Assembly (NCBI GenBank): GCA_026826555.1
Contig: JAKSZT010054573.1
Span: 1,421,109 to 1,485,108, forward strand
DNA: 64,000 bases
Source of the DNA: Tolypeutes matacus
Lineage: Eukaryota; Chordata; Mammalia; Cingulata; Chlamyphoridae
Direction: 5' to 3'
Shown here piece after piece: positions 11,901 through 23,112 of the stretch; position 1 is the stretch's first letter, and every line of letters begins with the position of its first letter. The position numbers and the translations under genes are program-made. Under the pieces are notes generated by a model. That model was not told the DNA's origin, did no database searches, and saw only the letters and a list, made by a program, of their open reading frames with translations.

Positions 11901-13845
11901 AATGATCTGTGGGCACTTGATGGGCCATGCTATCAGGAAACATTGGATCAAGCCTGCGAAGAACTGTTCGCCTCAGTAGCAGCTGGACTCAGAGTTCAGT
12001 CAGTGGACATGTGGCTGCCCAAGGGAGGGATCTGATCTGAAAGCTGCAGAAATATGCAGTTTTTAGTTTTGAAAGTTACTTTCCTATGGATGAAAACAAC
12101 AGGACACCATATTTTGGCATGCAAGACTGAACCTTGAAGATGATTTCTTCACAGTTGTCACTCACAGGAGGAGATTTCCGATTCAACTTGAAGAGGACAA
12201 AGATCAGGGCCACTTTGGGAAGGTTTCCTGTGCAATTATGGCTAAGCCATGCTCATGAGCTCCAAGAAAACTAAGGTGAAGAACATACGTACCTTAGTAC
12301 AATCTATAGAAATTGCTACAGTATAATGGGTCCACTTCTTAAATGATTTATCTCATCAGTGAAAATCTATGACATTTTGAAGCAAGAGTGACAGAGTTTT
12401 CTATCATTCTAAGAAAATGGAAGCATGAAAATCGTGTCTATCTTCAAATTCTGTATTCAAATAGAAATTCCAATATCTTATGTAATGTTTATTCTGGATT
12501 CTACCAGCAACCAGAAGGACTAATGTAATGTTTTGTATCACCTGAAAATAGGAAGATTACTGATTTTCTCAAAGGTCAAAATGGTTATTAGCCATTTTTC
12601 TGTGTCTTTTGTCTTCCCAGGATGCAGGGTGCTATGCTTTAGTCAAGAGAACGTGAAACATGTGTGGTAGTGATAATTCATAACAGTAAGATATTGTTTT
12701 GTCTGGATTTTAAAAGACTAAGGTGATCTAAAAATTAGCTTGTATATTTAAATGCATTTGTCATGAAACATTACCACTGTTCTCCACTGAAATTCAAAAA
12801 CAAAATTACAGTGTTGCTTAGGGAACCCTTTGCCTGTTAATATTCAGGAATTTGAGGGATACCCATTTGTCTTGTGGCTGTTCTGCCTTTTAGTAAAGAA
12901 ATATAGCAAATGGCCCTATGAGGGAATCCATAAATATTGTAGAAAATTGTCTTTAACTCTTTGTAAAAAATATTTGGATTTCTGTGTAGCCATTGCTTTT
13001 ACTGTTTGTAATAAACAGGTTAGAAGAGTCATGCTTTCTCTGTGTCTTCTGGATCATTAAATGAATTGAAAGGGTCTTGGCATTTAGCTTGCGATGATCC
13101 TAAATGGGTTTACTGGCCCTGTGTTTCACTTTGGAGATGCCTCACGTAATAGACTTCCGTTGGGCACAATTTCCAGGGGCACAAGTGTTTCCATAGTTCG
13201 ATAGATTGCAAAACAGTTCTCCATAACTGAATCAGTCTGCACACCTTTACTTCCTAGGCAGGATGGAGTGTTTTATTTTACTTTGTTTTCCAAGTGTACC
13301 AAATCAGTCGACAGCTGTATCCTGAAACATCAATTTCAAAGATTTCACTATTACTTTTAAACTCCTGAGATTTTCTCGAATTTTTTTCAGTAGTATGATA
13401 GAATGTTGCAGGTACCAAAAGGTATACAAAGAAGCAGGTCCTTTTGTACAGAAGATAGGAATAAAACAGGTTATTCAATATTGTTATATACACCACATTT
13501 TAGCACAATTTGGCAATTTCCCATGGATAAGGAAATGCATAGTGATTATCTTTGTTGGATTTTCTGCAAAGCTGGTCTTGAAATAAATATTTGGGGGTAA
13601 ATGCTTGATTGAGGAGGTAGTCTTGAGAAACATGGTGAAGGAGTGAAATGAGAAAGGAAAGGAGGACAACTGATAACCCACATATTGATGAATGGGCACT
13701 GCTGTGGGCAACTGGAGCTCAAGCCTGCTAGGGACCCTCTGTAACATTTGTGGAACACACGTCATGACGGGCCTGTGTTAGCAGAAAGGAAGACAGAGTA
13801 TTTCTCTTCCATCACTCATCCATTGTAAGTTAGAAGATGGCTTTC
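8960..13845. other. No gene seen; unassigned DNA
   Basis: AT-rich at first (8960-9400), then mixed. The longest frame, 174 codons at 10647-11171 (-), has no recognisable family features and overlaps a 66-codon frame on the other strand, so I do not call either. GGGA-rich simple sequence lies at 11545-11565 between two copies of ggagtatcttatcc (11521 and 11561). Otherwise nothing is recognised. Confidence 0.5.
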
Positions 13846-14371
13846 TGTGATGATTAATTTAAGTTCTTGCGTCAACTTGTCTAGGTTATGGTGTCCAGTT
13901 GTTTGGTCAAACAAGCTCTGGCCTGATGGTTACTGTGAGAATATTTCATAGATGGATTTGCATGTATACCCAGTTAATTGCATCTGGGCCTGATTGCATC
14001 TACAATCAACAAAGGAGATTGCCTTCAGCAATGAGAGAAATCTCATCCAATCAGCTGAAAACTGGTGATTTCAGCAGTGAGAAAGAAGAATTTCTATCTG
14101 TACTTCGGCCAGCCAGCTTCTCCTGGGGAATTTAATATCACTTTCATAGGAGTCACCAACTTGCAGCTTTTCCTGGGAAATTCAATTTCACCTCACTGAG
14201 TTTCCAACTTGTAGCCTGGCCTACAGAATTCAGACTTGCCAATCGCGTCACGACGTGAGCCAATTCCTGTAATAAATCTCTTAGTATTTTCACATAGATA
14301 CATACGCAGGCACACACACGTATCTGTGTGTCTCATTGGTTCTGTTTCTTTGGAGAAGTCTGACTAATACA
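13846..14371 (-). mobile_element. ERVL-type solo LTR (MLT2-like)
   Basis: Read on the plus strand, it opens with tgtgatgattaattt followed by a gtcaacttg block and closes with ggttctgtttctttggagaa then tgactaataca. On the minus strand this is the TG...CA layout of MLT2-type LTRs of the ERVL class. Internal landmarks such as gagccaattcctgtaataaatc are present. Two more copies of the same family lie at 25889-26325 and 45382-45836. No internal viral region is seen, so this is a solo LTR. The 5-bp flanks do not match cleanly, which is expected for an old copy. Confidence 0.8.
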
Positions 14372-15426
14372 CTGCTCAAGGGCTTTGGCCTCATAGTCTT
14401 CCATACTCCCCTTCAAGCCATCACAAGTTGTGTCACTTACACTGCTTTAGGCAACGAAGAACCATCCAAAGTGACGATATTGCTATTGTGATGGCAGAAC
14501 CACAGCTCTGTCAACAGCTTGAAGGTGGACTGGGAAAAATGGTTAATGATGTTCACTAAGCTTATCTGAGAATGAGATCTTTGAAAAAAGTGTCTGCAAA
14601 TTTTCATTGAGCAATTGGGGAAAATAAAACCAATTTTTCAATGTTTTTAAAAACAGTCATCATTTTAAAAATTCAATTATTTTTCCCCTCAAATATTTGT
14701 TGGGTTGATTATTGTCCACACGTGCTCAGAGCAGTGAGTCATAGCTTTCCCAGGCACACTAAGGACCACTGAGGGGGAGAGGGCGAGAAAGGTGAGTCTC
14801 CTTTCTAATGAAGAGACTTCAAGCTGTGTCGCCAATCAAGCCCCTGGAGGCAGGATGAAGCGGCGTCTATCTAAGTCACTGAAAGAGACCCAAGGGGAAA
14901 GCTGCCACCTCACTTAGTGGTGATTTCTTTGTCCCGTGTCACCAGGAAGCAGGTGTAGTCCACCCTTGCCAAAGAACGAGCAGAGAGGTGGGGGTTTCTG
15001 AACGCTCTCCTTGGTTGCCTCACAGCGTGATCATTTGATGCACAGTGTCTTGCACACGTGCTCGTCTCTTCAGAGTGCCAGCATGCGGCCGGTCCTTCTC
15101 CTAAGAGGGCCGTGGTCAGAAAGGCAGGGACCCGCTTCACAGCCCATGTAACGACAATAAGAGGGGACAAGTACCACTGAAGCAAAGTCCGGCCTTGCAT
15201 CTTGAAGTGCATTTGCTAGTGACAGTCAAGAAGACATCACTCTAATGTCCCAAATCAAACAGAACAAAAAGTACTGTCAGCCTTCTGTCCAGTATTCATC
15301 AGTTCAACAAGCATCTGTGAAAGGCTTGCGTATGCACTGTCAGGCTCTGTGCTGTGGGGAATAGAGGGGTGAGAAATCCCCTGTGCCGAGGAATTGGTGG
15401 GCCAAGCGAGAATTAAAGAAAGCTTT
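14372..15426. other. No gene; possible old MIR/L2-age repeat at its end
   Basis: The last 150 bases (about 15285-15414) resemble an ancient mammalian repeat with a gttcaacaagcat block and a caggctctgtgctgtgggga block; the DAS-SINE is inserted into its right end. A 100-codon minus-strand frame at 14910-15212 has no family features. The rest is unassigned. Confidence 0.4.
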
Positions 15427-15618
15427 CGGGAAGCGGCTGTGGCTCAATCAGTAGGGCTCCCGTTTACCATATGGGAGGCCCCGGGTTCGGTTCCCGGGGC
15501 CTCCTGGTGAAGGCAAGCCCGCCCGCACGGCGTGGTTAGCTGACCCAGCGAGCACAAGCAGCAAGGGGGGGGGGATAAATGAATAAATAAATAAAATCTT
15601 TAAAAAAAAAAAAGAAAG
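15427..15618 (+). mobile_element. DAS-SINE (tRNA-Ala-derived), single head with tail
   Basis: A 5' tRNA-like head begins gggaagcggctgtggctca. An A-box-like tggctcaatcagt lies at 15440-15452 and a B box ggttcggttcc at 15484-15494. A body with a G run follows, then an (AATAA)-type stretch, aaatcttt and a poly(A) tail. The 12-bp direct repeat aaagaaagcttt at 15415-15426 and 15619-15630 is the TSD. DAS-SINEs are transcribed by RNA polymerase III and mobilised by L1 in armadillos. This copy looks young, because its A and B boxes and TSD are intact. Confidence 0.92.
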
Positions 15619-15630
15619 AAAGAAAGCTTT

Positions 15631-17215
15631 GGAACTTGACCCTCGCCTTAAGTAGCGGGTCAGAGCTGAGCAGGGCCAATGGGCAAGAAAACATGCGAGG
15701 CTGGAGAAAACAATGGCAGGGAAGCTTAGTCGCTCCTCCCTTCCAGAGGTTCCCTTGCAGAGAGGTGTGGCTGTGTGCCCAAGTGCCTGCTGATGGCATG
15801 TGAGCGTGGCTCATAAGCCCTCCTGCCTGTTCCTCTGAGTGCCCTTTGTTTTCTGGCTGGCTGCTGGCTGGAGACAATCTCCAAGGATACCTTGGAAGTC
15901 ATGTGTGGAAGGTAGCACACCTGTCAGCCAGCATCTCTGAGTGTTTGCATATGAAGCAAAACTGCTCTGCTGATCTGTTCATTTGGCCAATACAATTTTA
16001 AGATCAATAACTGGCTTCTATTGTGTTTGAGCCATTATATACTTTTGGGCCCTTTTTTTAACAACAGTTAACATTATTTAGACAAATACAAAGGGAGGTA
16101 CAAACAAACTAGGACTTGTTTGGGCACCACACTTATTTCCAGTATGACTGAAGCATTGAATACATGCTTTGACTATAGGAGAGAAGGCCCTAGGATGACT
16201 TTAATGGACAGTGCAAAATTTGGGCATGATAGTCATTGAAGCAAGTAGTAAAAACTGAAATAGCGAGGTAAAAGATTTATGTGGCAGCAGAGAACAGGGT
16301 ATAAAGGAGAAGATGCATGAAGCCCATAGACCAACGAGGAGATGATGATATGTCCCCAACATAAAACAACAGGGACTAAATTTCAGAAGGATCCATGAGG
16401 ATGAGAAGGAAGATATATTTGGAGAAATAATTGAAAGTGAACAGAAACAGACTTTTTGCCCAACAGCACAGTGAGAATGGACGTAGTCATAGAGCACTGA
16501 CACTTTTGGGTCTGTGGATACAGTTTTTCGTTGTTGAGACAATCTGTGTGCATTTTATATTCTGACTATGTTTTATATTTGTGATAGTATAATGACTCAT
16601 ATAACCTGACAAATTAACGGTGTGACTCCAATTTGAGATGGAATTATGATGTGAAAGGTATAAGATAATTAAATTAATATCAGTAGCATGAACATTTAAG
16701 ATGAGGGCCTTATGTACAGTCCTATATGTAGCCAAATATGTTTTCCAGTGTCACTAAAGTGTTTGGGAAGATTTTTTGATTGTCAGGTTATTATGTTTTC
16801 TGGGTTAGGCCATGGATATAATTCACGGCAGTAAGGCATATTTAAAGTTTATAAATGTTGTGTAGCGTATTTAAGGACTCATAAATGGAATTGATTATTT
16901 AAAGGGGTATGTGCTGTTAAAATTGAGTTCAATCCTTAGAACAATTATTGTTAAACTATAAAAATTTATAGTTAAAATGTTTAAAACTCTATGTTCCAGC
17001 GACAGTAGGGGCAGATGTTTAAACTTGATGATTCCTGGTTTTTATCCAGCTCTAGAAAGTTCATGATTCCATTCTTTGGAAAAGTACTTTACTTGAAAGC
17101 ACCATACTCCCTTCCCGCTAGAAGGAAGGGCAAGCACGGCCCTTGCTTTCCAAGTTTTCCACCTTCTGCTTTTCCTCCTCCTCTTCTTCTATGCTATTTT
17201 GGTGAAAGAGGAATG
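15631..17215. other. No gene seen; unassigned AT-rich DNA
   Basis: Frames of 113 codons (15536-15877 and 16201-16542, both minus) have no recognisable features, and the first overlaps the DAS-SINE tail. No named repeat is recognised in 16000-17200. Confidence 0.5.
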
Positions 17216-17227
17216 CACCAATTAACT

Positions 17228-17640
17228 TTTTATTTTTTTTAAAGATTTATTTTATTTTTTATTTATCCCTCCCACCCCCACCCTTGCTGCTTGCGTCTGC
17301 TTTCTGTGTCCATTTGCTGCATGTTCTTCTGTGTCTGCTATCTTCTCATCTTTTCTTTAGGAGTACCAGGAAGCGATCCTGGGACCTTCCGATGTGGGAG
17401 AGAGGCACTCAATCGCCTGAGCCACCTCAGCTCCCTGGTTTGTTGTGCCTCTCCTTGTCTTTTTCCTCTGTGTCTCTTTTTTGTTGCATCAGCTCTCCAC
17501 GCAGGCCACCAGCTGTCCTCGTGTGCCACCAGCTCTCCGTGCGGGTCTGCTTTTGCCTCCATCAGGAGCCCCAGGAATCGAACCCGGGACCTCCCATATG
17601 GTAGACGGGAGCCCAATCATTTGAGCCACATCTGCTTTCC
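17228..17640 (-). mobile_element. DAS-SINE, two-headed (dimeric or longer) copy
   Basis: On the minus strand there are two tRNA-Ala-like heads. The 5' one, near 17640-17560, has the B box gggttcgattcc. A second, more diverged head lies near 17430-17345, where gatcgcttcctgg stands for the B box. The body ends in a G-rich run and an aataaatctttaaaa tail at 17228-17275. The exact 12-bp TSD caccaattaact is at 17216-17227 and 17641-17652. Two frames through it (about 106 and 119 codons, +) are repeat-derived and are not called. Confidence 0.92.
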
Positions 17641-17652
17641 CACCAATTAACT

Positions 17653-18377
17653 GTTTACTTGCAGTTTATATTTTATTTATCCTACGAAACCCTTGAACAT
17701 TCTTCAGATGACTTATAACCTCCTTTCTCTTTGTGCTGGGTCTGATGTGAACTTGAGTCACTGGTTGAGTGACAAGAGCAGGTACACAACAGATTTGTGA
17801 TGCATTTGTGGGTGACTCTTTGTGATGAAGAGGCAGTTCCTGTAATCCCTCTTGGGGAAGAAGAGAGAGAAGCACTAGCAGTAAAGCTGTCAAAGTACTC
17901 CAGTCTATGCAGCTAGTATACCAAATGCTCCTTACTTTGCCCCCACGAAATTCAGAGTATTACTAATTTCTCAACGTGCTGTTATCACTGGTATTGAAAA
18001 GAAAACCAGACACACAGATGATGATTAAGCACACACATCCCATATGGTGAAGGTGTGGGATGAAGTGTAGGCAATATTTTTAGTTCTGTTTCATGGTATA
18101 CTGTATGTATTATAATATAAAGGAATTAAATTAAATATAGGTTTGCAGCCTCAGGATAGATACTAAGTACTATTATTTAAAAATTGTTTGGTATTCATTA
18201 GAATAAACTATGTTAAACATTAAATTTTTGATAAACAGAATTATAAACTATAATAATGCTAGGAACGTTAGCAAAGGCTCTCTTAGAATAAACATTTAAT
18301 CCAAGAAGTAGTCATTGAAACGCATACCATTTTTAATGCTTCCCATGAACATTCAGAATGACTTTATGTGGATTATT
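17653..18377. other. No gene seen; unassigned DNA
   Basis: AT-rich sequence with no recognised repeat, gene or regulatory pattern. Confidence 0.5.
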
Positions 18378-18492
18378 TCCAGTTCACTGTTACATCAGCA
18401 TGTTGGTTCCCATTGTAGGTGGGAATGTGGAGGCTCAGAGAAGTTAAGAAACTTACTGAAGGTCGCACAGAAACCAACTCCGCCAACTGTCT
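18378..18492 (+). mobile_element. MIR SINE fragment
   Basis: The central core of MIR is readable: ggaggctcagagaagttaag, then aacttactgaaggtcgcacag. MIR is an ancient tRNA-derived SINE shared by all mammals; this copy is diverged and truncated. Confidence 0.8.
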
Positions 18493-18724
18493 TTAGAAGA
18501 ACCCAGGAGACTGAGTAAGTTAATTACATTTTAGTAGACGTGAAAGATGGTAAAAGACCATGCATGCTTCTAATGGAATCGTTTCCTTTTGAATATTATG
18601 CCTTACATTCTTTTTAACAAACTTTGCTAGGTCTCTGTTCCGCCAACAGTAAATTGCTAATAACTAAATTACCCCTTTGCCTCCAGTGAGTCTGAGGCCA
18701 TTACAGTCATCTTTACACGTGGTC

Positions 18725-19545
18725 TGTGAGGGCAGTAAGATGGAGGGGTTGGGTTGGACTCTTCACAGACCTGGGGGAGGGTTGGAGTCAGAAGCAGGCG
18801 AGCTCTGGGGGTTTGCAGGGCTGTGGGTCAACGGCAATGTTGGGGATGTTCTTTTGGCAGATATGGCAGGGGAGGGTCACTGGTGTCGGGTTGGGGGTGG
18901 GGGATATGCGGTATAGGGCACGCGTGGGGCAGGCTTCTCTGGCATGTGAAAGTGTGCTCTTACCATAGCGTCATCTCAGTGAGTGGAGACCCACGCCATA
19001 CACCAGAAAATATTCACCTCCCACCCCGGGGAGGCCTGCTGTGTTCACAGTTAGAGGGGCAAGAATCTCTCGAGAACACAGGCGGCGCCTAATTAAAGAA
19101 AACAGACCAATATGTCAAGCCCTCAATACTATTGCAAGTATCTGTGAATCTTATTTTTCAAAAAGTGAAACTTAGTGGTCACCATAGGTCCCGAGGGGAG
19201 GGGGAGGGAAGAATGGGATAGATGGAACACTGGGCATTGGAGGGCATTGGAATTGTTCTGTATGATTTTGCAATAATGGATACAGGCCATTTTAAATTTC
19301 ATCAAAATCTATAAATGTGTACCGTGCAAATGTAAACCATAATGTAGACCATTGACTACGGTTAGTAGCAACGTGTCAGCGTTTGTGCATCAGTTGTAAC
19401 AAATGTACAATCCACATGTAGGATTTTATTAATGGGGAAGAGTGGAAAAGGGGAAAGGCATTGGGAATATAGAAATCCTCTGTATTTTCTATGTGACTTT
19501 TCTGTAACCTAAAGCTTCCTTGAAGAAGAAAGGAAAAAAAATAAG
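18725..19545 (+). repeat. Lineage-type repeat, copy A (head joined to L1-type 3' cassette)
   Basis: The part 18960-19165 aligns with 19860-20070. Shared landmarks in order are gggt/ggag..acccac, a cccggggaggcctgct-like block, caagag/caagaat, cagaccat and gtcaagccctca/ccaggccct, then gaaacttag. After that the two copies part. Here the 3' half (19165-19545) instead matches 47990-48345: gaggggaggg, gacattggaattgt, atgcaat, atacaggccatt, gtaaaccataatgta, and gttgtaacaaatg. It therefore looks like a mosaic, a head of one type joined to an L1-type 3' end. The family cannot be named from sequence alone; xenarthran origin is inferred. Confidence 0.6.
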
Positions 19546-19719
19546 ACACTGGGGGAACATACGGAAGAAAATGTCACTGTACATACAAGCTAACAGATCT
19601 TACAGTGATGAAAAATACAATGTACAAAAATTTTTTATTTTATTTCAATTTTTTATTTTTCTATTTGTTATTTTTTAAATTATTATTTTATTGTCATATT
19701 AATTTTATTTGGTTATTTT

Positions 19720-20300
19720 TTTGGCTTCATGTTTGGAGAGGTTTTGGGTCACAGAAGGGTCACAACTGTGGTGCGGGGTGTCGGTGATGAGAGATGCACA
19801 GGAAGGGGTGCACCTGGGCATGCCTCTAAGGCATGAGCATGTGTTCAGGGGGTCAGGGGGTGCTGTCCTGATGGGTGCAAACCCACAGAATAACTGAAAG
19901 AATATTGAGTTCCCATCCCGGGGGGTCCTGCATATTCTCTAATAGGACAGCAAGAGTCCCCCAAGTGCAAGGGCAGTGCCTAGTGAAGGGAGACAGACCA
20001 TTACGCCAGGCCCTTGACATTGATGACTGTACTTACGAGCCTTTTCTTGTGAAATGGAAACTTAGCCTAGTATGACACAGTGCCCAAGAGTTACCTCCTG
20101 AAGGCCTCCTTGTTGCTGAAATGTGGCCTCTCTCTGAGCCGAACTCAGCATGGAAACCCGCTACTTTCCCCCAGTGTGGGACATGACTCCCTGGCACCGA
20201 GGGATTATTACCAAGCACTGAGTAGCAATGCATCTGGAAAAAGACCTTGACCAAAAGGGGGAAATATTAAATACAAATGAGTTAAAGAAAAAAAAAAAAG
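19720..20300 (+). repeat. Lineage-type repeat, copy B
   Basis: This is a relative of copy A about 1 kb away. It shares the block ending gaaacttag (near 20060) and then continues into sequence not found in copy A. That part contains a gtgggacatgactcc block and a ccctggcaccgagggattat-like block and ends in an A-rich run at 20285-20300. Several frames cross it, but none looks like a conserved protein. The class (LTR or LINE) is unresolved. Confidence 0.55.
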
Positions 20301-21334
20301 GCAAAAAACAAATGGAAATACCTTTCTAACTCGTGGAGTTTATTAAAAAAAAAAAAGATGGATGAGATTCCATAAACCTCATGTCTTTCGTTATGAACTC
20401 TACCTCCACGAAATTCACTTGTGCCATTGCTGCCTGTTGGCAGCAATCTGGGATTGTAAACCTATCTGAGCTGTACCAGCACCAGAAGAAAGCTGAGCTT
20501 GTCTCTAGAAAGTGTGTCCAGGCAATTCAATCTCATGGATGGTAGATATTAAAGATACCACATTCCCTCAAGGATTCAAACTACATGACAATCCTAGGAT
20601 GGATCTGAATTAAAGGCGAAACTAGTTACAGGCAAATAAATAATTATACTTCAAACGTGGGGTGAAAACAGGGTTTGATTAAGTTGGTGGCTAATTGGTT
20701 ATGCAGAGTCAATTAAATTGAAATTTACAGAGTGAGGTCTGAGTAAGGAAAATGGAAAAATAGTCAAAAAAGAAAATGGAGACTTTTAATAAATTATAGT
20801 CCCTGTTTGTAAAGAGGGAAAATGACAAGTAAATACATATGCATTTCTTTAAAGTATACTGAACTTTAAATTTATGGGGAATTGCTGTAATTATTACAGA
20901 ATGTTTGCTTTAGGAGGTATAAATAGCAGGAATGGAAAGGTGGACACAGTCAATTAACTATGACTAAGGCCAGCTACTAAACGAATTGAATAAAACTACA
21001 AAGCATAAGTAAGCATGGAGCGGATCACGGACCTATTACCCACACGACATCGTGAAAGCTCTCCCTTCTTTCTGTCCCAGGATTGCACAATGTCTAAGTT
21101 CCTTCCTGTTGCTCATTCCTTTGAGGCAAGGCAATTATGTTCTGGGGAGAGTTAACCTTTTAGACCATTGTGAATCTTCAAAGCCTGTGTAGACTAAATC
21201 ATTTATTCCATTATACAGTGAAAAAAACTAAGGGAAACAGTATTTAGATGATTCCAGGGTGTCCATCCTTGATGAGTTTACGTAGATCCTTTTGAATGAG
21301 CGTTTCAATGTTAGGTAGCGAGCACATATATCAG
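20301..21334. other. No gene seen; A-rich runs, otherwise unassigned
   Basis: A second A-run lies at 20344-20356. The part 20380-20640 (with a cagcaatctgggattgtaaa block) may be a further repeat segment, because it is free of features and follows copy B. No gene is recognised. Confidence 0.4.
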
Positions 21335-21560
21335 TGTTTCTCAATCTTTTTCTCATTATTGGCCCCCAAGGAGACTTTTTAGACATTTTCCCCTTACTGC
21401 CTTCTTCCTTAATGAAATTTTAATACCACAGATATATTCTGTATCTGCTTGGGTACTGTTTGTCAACCTGTGCTTTATTCAAAGAGAATATGACTATTTT
21501 GGCCCCTGAGAACCAATTTCTCCCCCTGGGGGGCCATATTGCTCCCACTGAGAATGCAAG
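21335..21560 (+). repeat. Unclassified interspersed repeat, copy 2 of 2
   Basis: Related to 6810-7020 (see that entry). This copy is better kept, with a tttctcaatctttttctc start, a ggcccctgagaacc block and a ctcccactgagaatgc end. The cagtgtttctcaat...actgagaatgc framework suggests weak terminal inverted repeats of a nonautonomous DNA transposon. This is inference. Confidence 0.5.
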
Positions 21561-22194
21561 GCATGAAGGAATGGAGCACTTAGTAAGCAAGGAGAAACTA
21601 CCAAGGAAGTGGAGAGTCTGAAGTGCTTTCTAAGTGTATAGCCGTTGGTGTGTGCTCACTAAAACATGATATGTACCCCTAACCATTGAAGCTCTGCTTC
21701 AGGCCACGTATGTGGTCAGCATTGGAATATGGTATTTACTTCCTTAAATAGGTATCTCCTTAAAAATGTAAGGAAATGTATAAATATATTTAAGGGCAAG
21801 CACTGCCTCGTATTCATCTGTAACCTTCATCATGGATAGAAAGGTGAACTTGTACCAGTTAAGGTTTACTGAATACGTGGACAAATGATTGAAGGAGTGA
21901 ATGGATGAATGGATAATAATTATAGAATACGGCACAGAATAGCCCTTTACAAAAATGTACTGACCTTTGGGAAGTAAAGAGATGCGATTATCCATTTGCG
22001 CCAAGAAACATCATATATAGAATTATATATCCAGTACTTAGGAACAAGTAATTCCCAGTGTAATGTTTCAAACTCATATTGAGGTCTGCTAGGTTTATCT
22101 GATGCAAAATTACTCACCAATTCTGTCTTTATCTCCTTGAGAAAAAAAGGAGTAAGTTCTTTCTTGGCCTCCCCAATGATGGTAATCTCTCAGT
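21561..22194. other. No gene seen; unassigned DNA
   Basis: The only frame of note is an 86-codon one at 21744-22004 (-), without recognisable features. Confidence 0.5.
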
Positions 22195-22252
22195 TATAGG
22201 TTGAATTGTGTGCCCCCAAAAGATGTGTTGAAGTCCTAATCCTTAGTATCCA
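22195..22252 (+). mobile_element. MaLR LTR 5' fragment (MLT1/MST-like)
   Basis: The opening ttataggttgaattgtgt followed by cccccaaaagatgtgttgaa is the well-known 5' start of MLT1/MST-type LTRs. The match is lost after about 22250, so only the first 60 bases remain. Confidence 0.65.
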
Positions 22253-22499
22253 TGAAAATGGCAAACATACACACAACCCAAAGGCAAATCCAAAAATATG
22301 TACCCCACTTGTCCTTGCCATATAAACTTGCATACTGCATATCAATTTGTATTCTCCACAGTCATTAGATTATCAGCAAATATTTATTTTTTCTTTCACT
22401 GGAAGTTATATGGAAGCATGGTAAAATAATTTACTAGGATTCGTTTTTTGTAGGGTGTGTATCTGAACTGTCATTATATATTAAGGTAAAGGAGATTGT

Positions 22500-23112
22500 C
22501 CTGGTTGGTCTTTTGTGGAACCCAGAAAATTATGTTCTGTGCCTGTAAATGCAGTGTAGATGGGGCCTTTTGATTGGATTCAGTTAAGAAACCTTTAATT
22601 AGATCACTTTTGTTTAGATTGCTTTAAGCCTTTGATTGGACTACGTCACTGAGTGACCCAGGTTAAGTCTCTGCCCTCTTGCTGGGGTCTTATATAAACT
22701 GAGAGCTGAAAGCAGAAACAGAGAAAGACAGCTGCCATTTTTACCCCGCCACGTGAGGGAGGACTCAAGGATCATCAGCAGCTGAAGCTGAAGCAACGAA
22801 GACTCCAAGAGGCTAGGCCCACAGAGCAACTCAAAGCTGAAAAGATGAGTCCTGCCACGTGCTTGATCAGCTGAGCTTGAGGAGAAAGTGACGGGGGAGA
22901 AGGCAGAACCAGCCTCCACCTTGCCTTGCCACGGAGCAGGGCTCCAGGATCTGCTAGCAGCTGAGCTTTCCTGAGAAAGCATCTCTGATAATGCCTTGAT
23001 GTGGACATTTTCACGGCCTCAGCACTGTAAGTCTTTACCCCTAATAACTTTCCCAGTATAAAAGCCAGCCCGTTTCTGGTATTTTGCATTGGCAACCTTG
23101 GCACACTAATAC
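22500..23112 (+). mobile_element. MaLR-like solo LTR with TATA box
   Basis: This reads like a MaLR-type LTR. It has a U3-like part with gattggattcag repeats and a TATA box ttatataaa at 22690-22698. A charged, purine-rich middle follows (overlapping minus-strand frames of 113 and 124 codons here are not genes). The 3' end carries agtataaaagccagcccg, then tttctggtattttgca, then cacactaatacag. No internal region follows, so I call a solo LTR. The subfamily may be xenarthran-specific. Confidence 0.65.

Noticed and set aside
13841..14376. 5-bp target duplication around the MLT2 LTR at 13846
   Set aside because: Flanks ctttc and ctgct do not match well enough to claim a duplication.
17284..17650. 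106- and 119-codon plus-strand frames
   Set aside because: They are antisense readings of a two-headed DAS-SINE; similar frames occur at the other copy (34863-35239), which shows their repeat origin.
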